DNA of 64,000 nt from Leucobacter triazinivorans. GTDB lineage: Bacteria; Actinomycetota; Actinomycetes; Actinomycetales; Microbacteriaceae. Positions 1 through 12,112 of the stretch are shown one piece after another (the first letter of the stretch is position 1; each line of letters starts with the position of its first letter). A program made the position numbers and the translations under genes. The notes below the pieces were generated by a model. It was not told where the DNA came from. It did not search any database and saw only the letters and a list, made by a program, of their open reading frames with translations. The DNA lies in contig NZ_CP035806.1 of NCBI RefSeq assembly GCF_004208635.1, forward strand, positions 2,604,001-2,668,000. The letters run 5' to 3'.

Positions 1-2
1 TG

Positions 3-1154
3 ACGAGTACCGCGAAACAGATCCTCTGCACCTCGCTGACCCCGATCGAGCGTGACGCCCGCGTGCTGCGGCAGATCAGTCTGCTGGCCGAGCTCGGAGA
101 GGTTACCACGATCGGCTTCGGCGATGCACCCGCGGGCGCAACCCGGCACATTCGGGTGCCGGACGGTCTGTCGACTCTACCGCAGACCGCCGGCGGCGTC
201 GCGAAGCTCGCTGTGCGCGCGCACCGGGCCGCCGAGTGCTCGGCCCCGGCCGCGCGATACGTGCTCGAGCAGGGCATCATCGGCCCCTGGGACCTCGTCG
301 TCGCGAACGACGCGCGCGTGCTCGACCTCGCGTTCCGACTGGCCGGCGACGCGCCCGTCTGGGCCGATCTGCACGAGTGGGCGCCCGAGGAGCGGACGCA
401 CATCCTGTCCTGGCGCCTGCTCGTCGCGCCGCTCATGGTGCATCTCTGCGAGACGTACCTGCCGCGGGCCGCGCTCGTCACGACGGTGTCTCACGGGATC
501 GTCGAGCTCTACCGCGAGCGCTTCGGCGTCGATGCGCGACTCATGACGAACGCCGGACCGTTCCGCGATATCCCCGTGCGAGCCGGGGACGCGGCGGACG
601 AGACTATCCGATGCGTGCACAGCGGCGCGGCGATCCACGGCCGCGGGCTGGAGACCATGGTCGAGGCCTTCACGCAGCTGCCCGAGCGGTTCACCCTCGA
701 CCTCTACCTGGTGGCTGCCGGCGACGGCGGTGCGCACCTGCGCGAGCTGCAACGGATCGCCGGAGGCAGCGAACGGATCCGCTTCCGGGATCCCGTCGCG
801 CCGGCGGAGCTGCCGTCGACCCTTTCGGCGTTTGATCTCGGCGTATTCTGGATCCCGCCGACGCACACTAACGCCCGCCTGACTCTCCCGAACAAGTTCT
901 TCGACTACGTCCAGGCGAGGATCGGCATGGCGATCGGGCCGAGCGAGGAGATGGTGCGCGAGCTGGAGCGGTACGGGCTTGGGGCGGTCAGCGAGTCCTT
1001 CGAACTCGCAGACCTCGTGCGATCGGTCGCGTCGCTCTCCCGTGCGCAGATCGATGAGTGGAAGCGCGCAGCCGATCGTGCAGCCCACGAACTGAGCTTC
1101 GAGTCGCAGAGCGCCGGGATCCGGCAGCGGCTCGAAGGACTGCTCGCCGTCTGA
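3..1154 (+). CDS. GT4-like glycosyltransferase (5' end at window edge)
   Basis: Probably transfers a sugar from a nucleotide-sugar donor during surface polysaccharide synthesis. The reading frame is open from base 3; bases 1-2 are TG, so an NTG start codon most likely lies one base before the window and almost the whole protein (383 visible residues) is present. The N-terminus (ILCTSLTPIERDARVLRQI) is the usual beginning of a GT-B/GT4 enzyme, and the stretch GAAIHGRGLETMVEAF at about 200 begins the donor-binding half. It precedes a nucleotide-sugar dehydrogenase on the same strand with a 46-nt gap, but that gene has its own promoter. Family assignment is fairly safe; donor and acceptor cannot be told. 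Confidence 0.8.
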   Translation, partial: TSTAKQILCTSLTPIERDARVLRQISLLAELGEVTTIGFGDAPAGATRHIRVPDGLSTLPQTAGGVAKLAVRAHRAAECSAPAARYVLEQGIIGPWDLVVANDARVLDLAFRLAGDAPVWADLHEWAPEERTHILSWRLLVAPLMVHLCETYLPRAALVTTVSHGIVELYRERFGVDARLMTNAGPFRDIPVRAGDAADETIRCVHSGAAIHGRGLETMVEAFTQLPERFTLDLYLVAAGDGGAHLRELQRIAGGSERIRFRDPVAPAELPSTLSAFDLGVFWIPPTHTNARLTLPNKFFDYVQARIGMAIGPSEEMVRELERYGLGAVSESFELADLVRSVASLSRAQIDEWKRAADRAAHELSFESQSAGIRQRLEGLLAV

Positions 1155-1186
1155 GAACGGTCCCATCAATTCCGGCCGAGCGCCGG

Positions 1187-1192
1187 TAGACT
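1187..1192 (+). promoter_or_regulatory. -10 box TAGACT, leaderless mRNA for the dehydrogenase
   Basis: TAGACT ends 8 nt before the GTG at 1201, so the transcript would begin at or next to the start codon. No Shine-Dalgarno sequence and no clear -35 box are visible. Confidence 0.5.
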
Positions 1193-1200
1193 CTTCACTC

Positions 1201-2490
1201 GTGAAGATCGTAGTAGTCGCAACCGGCAAGATCGGCCTCCCGCTCGCCACGCAGTACGCCTCCATGGGGCACGACGTGGTCGGCGTCGACGTCAACCAGG
1301 CGCTCATCGAGTGCATCAACCGCGGCGAGGAGCCGTTCCCCGGCGAGGCAGGCCTCGCCGAGAAGCTCGCCGAGCTCGTCCCTTCGGGCAAGCTTCGCGC
1401 GACCACGGACTACGCCGACGCCATCCCCGGCGCCGACGCGGTCGTGCTCGTGGTGCCGTTGCTCGTCGACGAGGAGACCTGGCAGCCCGACTTCAAGTGG
1501 ATGGACGCCGCGACGCAGTCTTTGGCGGAGCACCTGACCCCGGGCACACTCATCTCGTACGAGACCACACTGCCCGTCGGCACCACTCGCACGCGCTGGA
1601 AGCCGCTCATCGAGCAGGTCTCGGGCCTCCGCGAGGGCACCGACTTCCACCTCGTCTTCTCGCCCGAGCGCGTGCTCACAGGCCGCGTGTACGCCGATCT
1701 CAAGAAGTACCCGAAGCTCGTCGGCGGCCTGAACGAGGCCGGGACGCGCAAGGCGATCGAGTTCTACGAGGCCGTGCTCACCTTCGATGAGCGTATCGAC
1801 CTCCCCCGCCCGAACGGCGTCTGGGATATGGGCACGGCCGAGGCCGCCGAGATGGCGAAGCTCGCGGAGACCACCTACCGCGACGTCAACATCGGCCTCG
1901 CGAACCAGTTCGCGCGTTTCGCCGACACCGCGGGCATCGACGTCTACAAGGTCATCGAGGCCTGCAACTCGCAGCCCTTCAGCCACATCCACCGGCCAGG
2001 CATCGCCGTCGGCGGCCACTGCATCCCCGTCTATCCGCGCCTCTATCTGTCGACGGATCCCGACGCTGACATCGTGCGCACCGCCCGCAACTACAACGCG
2101 ACGATGCCCGCCTACGTCGTGGATCGCGTGCAGCAGACCATCGGCGACCTGTCGGGCCAGCGCGTTGTCGTGCTCGGCGCCGCCTACCGCGGCGGCGTCA
2201 AGGAGACCGCGGTCTCGGGCGTCTTCCCGACCGTCGAGGAGCTCACCGCTCGCGGCGCGATCGTGACCGTGCACGACCCGCTGTTCTCGGATGAGGAACT
2301 CGCGGGCTACGGCTTCACCGCTCACTCCATCGGCGACCCGGTCGACGTGGCGATCCTGCAGGCCGACCACGCCGATTACCTGGCGCTCGGACCCGCCGAC
2401 TTCCCTGGTATCAAGCTCTTCGCCGACGGACGCAATGCCACCGACGCTGCGAAGTGGACGGGCGTCCCGCGCGTCGTGATCGGCGCATAG
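1201..2490 (+). CDS. UDP-sugar 6-dehydrogenase, WecC/UDP-ManNAc dehydrogenase family
   Basis: NAD-dependent oxidation of a UDP-sugar (UDP-ManNAc or UDP-Glc type) to the uronic acid, a precursor for the neighbouring polysaccharide genes. 429 residues, the normal length. The central helix AKLAETTYRDVNIGLANQ and the catalytic-cysteine segment GGHCIPV (about 270) match WecC-type enzymes closely. Two departures are visible: the N-terminal Rossmann motif reads VATGKIGLPLA instead of the usual GLGYVGLPLA, so the first glycine is alanine, and the residue after CIPV is Tyr where Asp is common. The GTG start lies just after a -10 box, so translation is probably leaderless. The exact substrate is uncertain. 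Confidence 0.85.
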   Translation: MKIVVVATGKIGLPLATQYASMGHDVVGVDVNQALIECINRGEEPFPGEAGLAEKLAELVPSGKLRATTDYADAIPGADAVVLVVPLLVDEETWQPDFKWMDAATQSLAEHLTPGTLISYETTLPVGTTRTRWKPLIEQVSGLREGTDFHLVFSPERVLTGRVYADLKKYPKLVGGLNEAGTRKAIEFYEAVLTFDERIDLPRPNGVWDMGTAEAAEMAKLAETTYRDVNIGLANQFARFADTAGIDVYKVIEACNSQPFSHIHRPGIAVGGHCIPVYPRLYLSTDPDADIVRTARNYNATMPAYVVDRVQQTIGDLSGQRVVVLGAAYRGGVKETAVSGVFPTVEELTARGAIVTVHDPLFSDEELAGYGFTAHSIGDPVDVAILQADHADYLALGPADFPGIKLFADGRNATDAAKWTGVPRVVIGA

Positions 2491-2540
2491 AGCACCTCTG
2501 CCGGCGCATGTGCTCCGGCGCAGGCCTCGGTCTGGGGCCC

Positions 2541-2570
2541 AAGAAGGATTCCGGGCTTCGGATTCTTCTT
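2541..2570. terminator. Bidirectional hairpin between convergent genes
   Basis: Arms 2541-2551 and 2560-2570 pair over 11 bp with two G-U pairs around loop CGGGCTTC; the outer arm is AAGAAG/CTTCTT, giving a weak T-run on either strand. It lies between the ends of the dehydrogenase and the cell-wall-binding protein. Confidence 0.6.
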
Positions 2571-2574
2571 CGGG

Positions 2575-5500
2575 CTACTGGAGATCGGCGATCACCTGCT
2601 CGAGGCGGGGTTCCAGCACACCGATGCCGCCGACCAAGGTAACTCGCTGTGAGCCCCTACCGTTCAGCAGCGCGTTCGTTGTCGGCGACGTGAGCGCTGT
2701 GGGGCGCGAGAGAAGCAGCGGCGAGCCAGTACGCCCAGCGAGGACACCGGCTGCGAGTCCGTCGGGGAAGTCCATTCCGGGGGCAATGTATGCGTATGCC
2801 GTCTTGCCGAAGTAGGTCAACCCAATCTGCTCCGCAGTGTCGAAGCGGTCGGACCCGACAATTGAGCGTGTCGGTTGCAGGCCGGCCGCGCGAAGCGCGG
2901 TCAGGGCCGGGCCACCGAGAGCGTCGACGGATCGCGCTTCGAGGTACGCCTTCGCGGTGCGTGCCGCGGCGGTGTCGTCGTAGAGCACGATCGCGCGCTT
3001 CGTCATGACCGCCGCCGGTACAGCAGCGATGGCGTCCGCGAAGTCTCGTCCCGTTGCCGCGAATGTATCACGCGGAGTCCCTCCAAGCTCAGCTTCGAGA
3101 CGTTCCGCCACCGCGACGGAGGTCTCGTAGCGGTTCGAGCCCTGGGGTCGATGCGGGTCGAGCGAAACGCCAGGTGGCAGTTCCCCTGCGATTGCATCGG
3201 GAATCGCGCCGGTCCCACCCACAGGGAGCGCCTTGGTCGCGCCGAGCCGGGCAATCTCCGCGACGGTGTCGGGCGTAAGCCGGCCGTCGGGCTTGGCGAG
3301 CAGGATGGGAGCGTCCAACGCTGCGGCAAGCGGCCCGGCCGAGAGCGCATCGGCGAAGTCATCCCCTCGTGCGAGCACCACTGTGCTCGCACTTCCGTAC
3401 GTTTGCCGGGAGACTGCGACAGCCGTAGCGTACCTGTCGACGCCCGCGACGCGAGTCGGGACGCGCGGGGTTCCCTGCTCCGCGATGCCGGCAATGCCGT
3501 TTGCGCCGGCCCCGACATATGCGATGCGCTGGGTGGTGGAAGGCGTGTCTGGGATCGAGATGAACGATGGAACGATGCTGGTACCGAAGTCACGAATGTC
3601 CGTGAGGATCGCGCCGGAACGAGAGACTCCGATCTGCTGAATCGTCGATGAGATGTACATCGCAAGATAATCCTGCGAGCCCTTCATCGACCGGATTGGG
3701 CCTTCAACCTGCTGCTTCCAGAGGACCGCGCCCGTGTCTGGATCCAGACCAAAGAGCCACCCTTGCGCCCCGGTCGTCGGGTCCGCGGCCACTATGAGCT
3801 GGCGACCGGACTCGTCAGCAGTGAGGTGGACCCCGTTGACCTTTGTGACTTGCACCGGAAGGGTCGTGCTCCAGACCACGGTCCCTGTCTCGTCGTCACC
3901 GTCGGCCTGCCAGCGCAGCACTCGCGCGCGTTCGTTTGGCAGCGCGGGCTGCGCCTCGCCGATTGTCGAGGTTCCGAGGAAGAGATCGGTGTCGCCTGGT
4001 TCGATGGCTGAGACTTGGTGGCGGCCTACTGGTGCCGTGAAGACTTCTGGGATCGAGCCTGGGGCTCGGGAGACGAGGCTCACGCCTCCTCCGTAGTTCC
4101 CGTAGGTGGGCCCCGTCGCAACGACGAGCTTGTCGAGCCCTGGACTGTAAGCGATCGCAGCAGGTCGCATTTGCCCTTTCCCCAACATCGCCACCTTGCT
4201 CACATTGAGTGAGGAGTCGAGCTCGTAGACCGAAGCAGATGGATAGATTGCCGAGTAGAGTTTGTCGCCGACGACGACCTGTGCCTTGGGTTCACCGGGG
4301 ATGCGAACTTGCTGAACTGAGGGATCCCCGTGCACTTGGTAGCGCCAGTGGCCCCCCACCAAGAGACGATTCCCGAACTCGACGACACCCTGTGGAATTG
4401 CGTCGCGCAGTTCCTGGTCGGCGGGGATCAGCTTTCCGCCGGGCAGCACGCTGTCGGTGGACGGGTCAAAGATCCACAATTCGCTCGTGCCAGTCACCCC
4501 CTGGACCATGCCATCGATCACTTGGAGGGAGCGGGTCTCGCTGCCTGGCTCGGGAACCCCGCGCGCGACCGGCGTCGAAGCGGGGTCGTCGAGGTCAAGT
4601 GAGTATAGCGACGCCTCTGGGCGGACCGTAAACCATGCCCGCGCATTCGCTGTGTCGATGACGATCCGATCAATCGTCATGCCATCGACCGGCAGTAAGA
4701 GTCGTCGCGCCGGGGGCGAATCACTACCCGGAGGAGAACCCACAAATAGAGAGGCCTCGGCTTCCGAGCCGATGATGACGGTCGGGGCGGAACCGTCGGC
4801 AGGGCTCGTCGCCGCCGCTGAGTAAGCGATTGATCGTCCGTTGAGCGCCTGCGTGGCCTCGGACCACATGTGGAGCTGTTGCGAAGCCCGATCGAGTCGC
4901 CAGACCGCAGCGGGGTTGCCGAGCCCGATCGTAAGGCCCGTTGCGTCCGCGGCGAGGGAGCGGACGTAGCGAAATGACCTCCAACTTGTCGCGGGCGTGT
5001 AGTCGATCGCGTTGCCCGTTTTCAGGTCGACGCGGAACAGCTTGGCTCCAGCGGCGTCGTATGTTCCTGCCCAATACCAGCGGCCGTTGTCTGGCGCTGC
5101 AAGTACGGTGTCTTCGATGATGCTCATCACGATGGACGACTTTGGGAGGATCGCAGAAGCCGTGAATGTTGAGGTCTGCGTGTCGAAACCGAGCACCTGG
5201 GTTGACCGCTGGCTCGTCGGTGCACTGGTGCCGACCGCGAGCATCGTACCGCTGAGCGCCATGTCCCATGAACCCGTACCGAAGGGCAGATCGTGCGCTA
5301 TCGTTGCTGCTTCGCCGGTTGGGTCGGCGGCGTAGAGCCGTGCAGGCGAGGCAGAACGGGTCGCGGCGTAGGCACGACCGGAGGCGGGGTCGATGGTCGT
5401 CGCGGTTACTGCGTCGGTCGTGACTGGCACGCCCGGAAGGGCCAAGCGGGCGTCGTTGGCTGCGACCGGTGTATCATCCGGTTCGATCATCCCCTCGAGC

Positions 5501-5718
5501 AGCGGATCGCCAGTTGGTGCTGCGGGCTGCGGGTCTTCTGGATCGGACGAGCCCGGCGCAGTCGACTCTGCCGGCGCATCTTGCGAGGGCTGCTCACCAC
5601 GATTGAAGGCCGCAGCGGGAGTGAGAGTGCCGGCAAGTGCAGCGGCGGTGGCGAGGAGCGCGCCAACCGCGGCCAGGCGTGCCCTATGGCCTGGTGAACG
5701 GAGGCGTGATGCTACCAA
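2575..5718 (-). CDS. Secreted protein with N-terminal beta-propeller-like region and C-terminal cell-wall-binding repeats 2
   Basis: Probably anchored non-covalently to the cell wall through the polysaccharide made by neighbouring genes. The chosen TTG start at 5718 has AAGGGAG 6 nt upstream and gives a clean signal peptide (basic ASRLRSPGHRAR, then a hydrophobic stretch ending TPAAA); the frame also opens 42 nt earlier at a GTG without a ribosome site. Mature residues about 50-740 are repetitive beta-strand sequence resembling YVTN/PQQ propellers. The last ~280 residues hold three CW_binding_2 units, each opening with a signature: RVAGVDRYATA, QGSNRYETS and VGSDRFDTAE. About 1047 residues. 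Its binding target and the role of the propeller are unknown. Confidence 0.8.
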   Translation of the reverse strand: MVASRLRSPGHRARLAAVGALLATAAALAGTLTPAAAFNRGEQPSQDAPAESTAPGSSDPEDPQPAAPTGDPLLEGMIEPDDTPVAANDARLALPGVPVTTDAVTATTIDPASGRAYAATRSASPARLYAADPTGEAATIAHDLPFGTGSWDMALSGTMLAVGTSAPTSQRSTQVLGFDTQTSTFTASAILPKSSIVMSIIEDTVLAAPDNGRWYWAGTYDAAGAKLFRVDLKTGNAIDYTPATSWRSFRYVRSLAADATGLTIGLGNPAAVWRLDRASQQLHMWSEATQALNGRSIAYSAAATSPADGSAPTVIIGSEAEASLFVGSPPGSDSPPARRLLLPVDGMTIDRIVIDTANARAWFTVRPEASLYSLDLDDPASTPVARGVPEPGSETRSLQVIDGMVQGVTGTSELWIFDPSTDSVLPGGKLIPADQELRDAIPQGVVEFGNRLLVGGHWRYQVHGDPSVQQVRIPGEPKAQVVVGDKLYSAIYPSASVYELDSSLNVSKVAMLGKGQMRPAAIAYSPGLDKLVVATGPTYGNYGGGVSLVSRAPGSIPEVFTAPVGRHQVSAIEPGDTDLFLGTSTIGEAQPALPNERARVLRWQADGDDETGTVVWSTTLPVQVTKVNGVHLTADESGRQLIVAADPTTGAQGWLFGLDPDTGAVLWKQQVEGPIRSMKGSQDYLAMYISSTIQQIGVSRSGAILTDIRDFGTSIVPSFISIPDTPSTTQRIAYVGAGANGIAGIAEQGTPRVPTRVAGVDRYATAVAVSRQTYGSASTVVLARGDDFADALSAGPLAAALDAPILLAKPDGRLTPDTVAEIARLGATKALPVGGTGAIPDAIAGELPPGVSLDPHRPQGSNRYETSVAVAERLEAELGGTPRDTFAATGRDFADAIAAVPAAVMTKRAIVLYDDTAAARTAKAYLEARSVDALGGPALTALRAAGLQPTRSIVGSDRFDTAEQIGLTYFGKTAYAYIAPGMDFPDGLAAGVLAGRTGSPLLLSRPTALTSPTTNALLNGRGSQRVTLVGGIGVLEPRLEQVIADLQ

Positions 5719-5869
5719 GAGGAACTCCCTTCGAACTCCTCGCGGATCCGGTGGCCGCACCGCGGATTCGCATCAAAGTGCTCTAAGTGAAGTTCCCTTG
5801 AGTGCTGAACTTCATGGGCAATGTTTGGGCCGCAGTGCGGGCCGAAGAAGTCATCGAGCACTGGATGCC

Positions 5870-6868
5870 TCAGTTCGAGGCTCGCCGGTAGCGGGCGTCG
5901 TTCGGGAATCGCGGTTGCGGATTGAACTTCCGTCCGGCCCAGAGCGCGCGACGCATCTGCTTCTTGACGCCCTTCGCCACGTTCCCCTGGCGCATCTCTA
6001 CGATCACGCGTCGCACATAGCTGATGTAGGAGAATCTGCCCTCGTAGTGGTAGCGGTATGAGGCTTGATTGCGGGTGCCCTTCGAGAACTTCCAGAGGTT
6101 GTCAGCATTGACCTGACGGTAATTCACCCCGGCGTTCACCCCCATGTCGTGCACCACCGTGCTGTCGAGGCAGATGATCCCGGGGCCGTAGGCGCGCGTG
6201 AGGCGCTTCGTGTACTCCTTGTCATCGAACCAGATGAAGTACTCGCCGAGCGGAAGCCCCGCTTCCTTGAGCGCCCAGCTCGGCACCAGCACGGAGACGA
6301 AGGTGCACTCTGTGACGAGCAGTGAGTTCAATCCGGCGAGGAATGTGCGCGGCCAGTCCCAAGTGGTGATGGGATTGTTCATCTCGCAGAGCGACCCGTC
6401 GACGAACTTCACGAGCGAGCACGCGAACGGCACCTCGTGCTCGAGCACCTTCGAGGCGCGATCGCGCTGGTCGAGCAGCGTCTCGAGAGCGCTGGGGTCC
6501 GGATAGCAGTCATCGTCCATGATCCAGACGTAATCGGCACCGAGGTTGACGCCCTTCGCCATTCCATGCTCGAACCCGCCGGCACCCCCGAGGTTCTCGG
6601 CGAGGTGCATGACGACGAGCCTCGGATCGTCGAGGCTGTCGAGATAGTCCTGAGTGCCGTCGCTCGAGTTGTTGTTGACGACGACGACCCATGCAGGCGC
6701 GTGCGACTGGGCGAACACCGACTCGAGGGTCTTGGGGAGTTTCGCTAAGCGGTTGAAGGTGACGATGACCGCGGCGACCTGAGCGGTCGGCCCATCCTGC
6801 GATAGCGAAGCCCCGACGATAGGAATCGGATGGGTGTTCGGATGCGTCTCGTGGAACGATTCGGCCAT
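5870..6868 (-). CDS. GT2 glycosyltransferase, galactofuranosyltransferase GlfT1-like
   Basis: Probably adds the first galactofuranose or rhamnose residues to a lipid-linked polysaccharide on the cytoplasmic face. 332 residues. GT-A features: VAAVIVTFNR at about 32, VVVNNNSSDGT, a glycine-rich NLGGAGGFEHGM, and the metal-binding IMDDDCYPDP near 116. An acidic WFDDKEY segment near 220 fits the GlfT1/WbbL group. It follows the LicD fusion and a 66-residue protein on the same strand, with 23 nt to the latter. Assignment as Galf transferase leans on glf and a GlfT2 homologue nearby; rhamnosyl transfer is the main alternative. Confidence 0.78.
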   Translation of the reverse strand: MAESFHETHPNTHPIPIVGASLSQDGPTAQVAAVIVTFNRLAKLPKTLESVFAQSHAPAWVVVVNNNSSDGTQDYLDSLDDPRLVVMHLAENLGGAGGFEHGMAKGVNLGADYVWIMDDDCYPDPSALETLLDQRDRASKVLEHEVPFACSLVKFVDGSLCEMNNPITTWDWPRTFLAGLNSLLVTECTFVSVLVPSWALKEAGLPLGEYFIWFDDKEYTKRLTRAYGPGIICLDSTVVHDMGVNAGVNYRQVNADNLWKFSKGTRNQASYRYHYEGRFSYISYVRRVIVEMRQGNVAKGVKKQMRRALWAGRKFNPQPRFPNDARYRRASN

Positions 6869-6891
6869 GGTGCGCTGTTCTCTCCCTGGGG

Positions 6892-7088
6892 TTACTTCGC
6901 TGTTGGCCCGGGGCCACCGGGTGTGAGCTGGGCTTCGATGATGTCGAGCATCTCGGCGACGCGAAGGCTGTCGCGACGGTACTCGTCGAGTTCGCGTTCG
7001 AGCTGGTCGATGCGGGCGTGCAACTCTGCGTTGGGCCTCGAGGGGAAGATATTCAGGACACGGCGGGCGAGTCGCTTCAGGCGCTGAA

Positions 7089-7092
<4 letters not shown>
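6892..7092 (-). CDS. Small coiled-coil protein, 66 aa
   Basis: I do not recognise a family. The ATG at 7092 overlaps the TGA of the LicD fusion (ATGA), so translation is coupled. The N-terminus is strongly basic (IQRLKRLARRVLNIF), followed by a heptad-like stretch (ELHARIDQLERELDEYRR) and a Pro/Gly tail. Such a protein between two polysaccharide transferases could act as a scaffold or membrane-surface adaptor, but this is inference from position and composition only. Confidence 0.6.
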
Positions 7093-9931
<2,839 letters not shown>

Positions 9932-9967
9932 GGAGCTGCTCCGAGGAGCCTGGTCGCGCGGCCCCAC

Positions 9968-10046
9968 GGTGGATTCTGCGACTGCGCGCAGAATGACGGA
10001 CTGGCCGATCGTCGTCCTGCGCGAGCGTGCGAGTCGCAGGATCCAC
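9968..10046. repeat. Pair of inverted CTGCG/CGCAG palindromic repeats
   Basis: Two copies in opposite orientation between glf and the convergent GlfT2 gene: one reads GGTGGATTCTGCGACTGCGC (9968-9987) and continues with GCAGAATGACGG; the other reads GTCGTCCTGCGC (10011) and ends GAGTCGCAGGATCCA. Related copies occur at about 29556, 35137 and 38981. Could act as a transcript-end hairpin here. Confidence 0.6.
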
Positions 10047-10069
10047 GCGCCCTGCGACCGCTCGTCGGG

Positions 10070-11971
10070 CTAGCGGCCCTCGAAGGTCCGCTTCCACTCC
10101 TCGACCGAGGCGATCCGGGGCAGCGCCGCACGGTATTCGCGCGCGAGTCGATCCCAGTTCTTCTCGATCTCGCGCGTGAGCGCGCGCGACTCGCGCAGCA
10201 GCCGGCGGAACTTCGCCCGGTCGTGCCGGTACCACATCTTCCCCGCTCCGTCGGCCGACCCCACGATCACGCTGCTGTGGTGCGGGATCTGCCACCACGT
10301 CGCGTCGAGCTTCGGGTACTCGAGCTCGGGCGCCTGCATGTCGCTCTCGTTGCTCGCGCGCAGCCAGTGCCGGGGGAGCATGCGGGCGGTGAAGAGCGCC
10401 AGGCGCAGGCCGGTGGGGCCCTTCGGCTCGTCGAGCAGCGGCAGCGCCCGCCCGCCGCGGGAGACGGGGGTGTCGGCGTCGCCGGCGCGGTACACGCGCG
10501 TCTCCGGGAAGTCGGCGGCCCGGGCGCGCGCCTGCGGCATGTCCGTCGCGATCTCGTCGTGCATGCCCCCGGGGCCGCGCAGCACCGAGCGCATGCCGTC
10601 GACCGCCAGCTGCACGGCGTAGTACTGCATGTTGAGCAGCTTCTTGATGTCCTGCCGGCCGCTGTTCTGCAGCAGCGTGCCGCCCGCGGGCCGATCCGAG
10701 TGCAGCAGACCCGCGACGATGCGATTGCGCGTGTGGAAGAACGCCTGCCAATCCTGCGAGTCGTCCTTGTCGATCCACGACACGTGCCACAGCGCCACAC
10801 CCGGCAGCGACACCGTGCGGTAGCCGGCGGCCTTCGCGCGCAGCCCGTACTCGGCGTCGTCCCACTTGATGAACGCGGGCAGCGACAGGCCGATCTCGGC
10901 GATGACGCTCTTCGGGATCATGCACATCCACCAGCCGTTGTAGTCGGCGTCGAGGCGGGCGTGCATCCACTTGGTCTGGCGCAGATTGCGCGTTCGGAAG
11001 TCGTGGCGGTGCTGCTCCTCGAACGAGGGCCCCCACATGAACGGGCCGGGCCGCACCACCTCGGCCCAGGCGTGCAGCACGGGCTTGTCGAGCAGGTCGA
11101 ACATGTGCCCGCCCACGAGCACCGGGGTGCGGCTGAAGCGGCCGAACTGCAGGGCGCGCAGGGCGCTCTCGGTCTCGAACTCGACGTCGTCGTCGAGCAG
11201 CAGCAGGAAGTCGGTGTGCTCGCGCTCGAGCGTCTCGGCCATCGAACGCGCGAAGCCGCCGGAGCCGCCGAGATTGCCCTGCTCGATCACCCGCAGCTTC
11301 TCGCCCAGGCGCTCGGCGACGGCGTCGAAACCGGCCTCGTCGCGCACCTGGCGCGTGCCCTGGTCGACCAGGAAGATGCGGTCGATGCCGTCGAGCAGCG
11401 CGGGGTCGTCGGCGATGTTCCCCAGCGTCGCCACGCAGTAGTCGGGCTTGTTGTAGGTGGTCATCCCGAGGCTCAGCTTGCCCGTGGCGACGGGATCGGC
11501 CTCGGTGTTCCACGATCCGCTCTCCAGGATCAGATCGTCGGTGCTCGCGATGAGATCGAACCAGTACCAGCCGCCGTCGCTGAATGCCGTGAGGGGCAGC
11601 TCGAAGACGCTCTCGGCGCTGCCGTCGACCCGGCGCGAATCGACGCGCTGCTGCACGCCCCGCGCATTGGAGCGGTAGACGATGATCGTGCCCGGTCCCT
11701 GCGTGCGCAGCGTCAGCGCGACCCGGTCCACCACCGTCCACCGCTGCCAGTACGAGGCCGGGAAGGCGTTGAAGTAGCTCGCGAACGAGACGCGCTGCCC
11801 CGAGCGCACGCGTGCGCTGCTGCGCGAGAGCACGTTGTCGATGTGCGCATTCTGGCTCAGGCGCACCGGCCGGCCGCGCACGGCCGTCCAGGTCTCGGCG
11901 TCGGCGTACAGCGGCAGCACATCGGGATCCTTGGCCAGCGGGAAGACGATGTTCTGAAGCGTGGTGGGCAT
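10070..11971 (-). CDS. glfT2: Galactofuranosyltransferase GlfT2-like (GT2)
   Basis: Polymerising galactofuranosyltransferase that extends a galactofuran chain from UDP-Galf at the inner membrane. 633 residues, matching the mycobacterial enzyme. The N-terminal ~150 residues form the beta-sandwich found in GlfT2, then the GT-A domain begins at LGMTTYNKPDYCVATL (about 168). FLLLLDDDVEF near 260 is the metal-binding motif and LWHVSWIDKDDSQDW near 397 contains the conserved W and D residues. The adjacent glf supplies the donor. High confidence in the family; the polymer is probably a wall polysaccharide, since mycolyl-arabinogalactan genes are not seen. Confidence 0.88.
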   Translation of the reverse strand: MPTTLQNIVFPLAKDPDVLPLYADAETWTAVRGRPVRLSQNAHIDNVLSRSSARVRSGQRVSFASYFNAFPASYWQRWTVVDRVALTLRTQGPGTIIVYRSNARGVQQRVDSRRVDGSAESVFELPLTAFSDGGWYWFDLIASTDDLILESGSWNTEADPVATGKLSLGMTTYNKPDYCVATLGNIADDPALLDGIDRIFLVDQGTRQVRDEAGFDAVAERLGEKLRVIEQGNLGGSGGFARSMAETLEREHTDFLLLLDDDVEFETESALRALQFGRFSRTPVLVGGHMFDLLDKPVLHAWAEVVRPGPFMWGPSFEEQHRHDFRTRNLRQTKWMHARLDADYNGWWMCMIPKSVIAEIGLSLPAFIKWDDAEYGLRAKAAGYRTVSLPGVALWHVSWIDKDDSQDWQAFFHTRNRIVAGLLHSDRPAGGTLLQNSGRQDIKKLLNMQYYAVQLAVDGMRSVLRGPGGMHDEIATDMPQARARAADFPETRVYRAGDADTPVSRGGRALPLLDEPKGPTGLRLALFTARMLPRHWLRASNESDMQAPELEYPKLDATWWQIPHHSSVIVGSADGAGKMWYRHDRAKFRRLLRESRALTREIEKNWDRLAREYRAALPRIASVEEWKRTFEGR

Positions 11972-12112
11972 CGAAGGCGCGCCTCTCTTGACGAACGGGG
12001 CCGGGATCCTCCGGCGCTTGCGACGCCCACAGTCTACCGACGGGGCACTCGGGGCTCGCCGATAGCGGCGGAGGTGTGCTTCGCCCGACCGACCGGGCGG
12101 ATGCCCGACTCG

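Noticed and set aside
5719..5760. Upstream GTG start for the cell-wall-binding protein
   Set aside because: It lacks a ribosome site, while the TTG at 5718 has AAGGGAG at 6 nt and yields a standard signal peptide.
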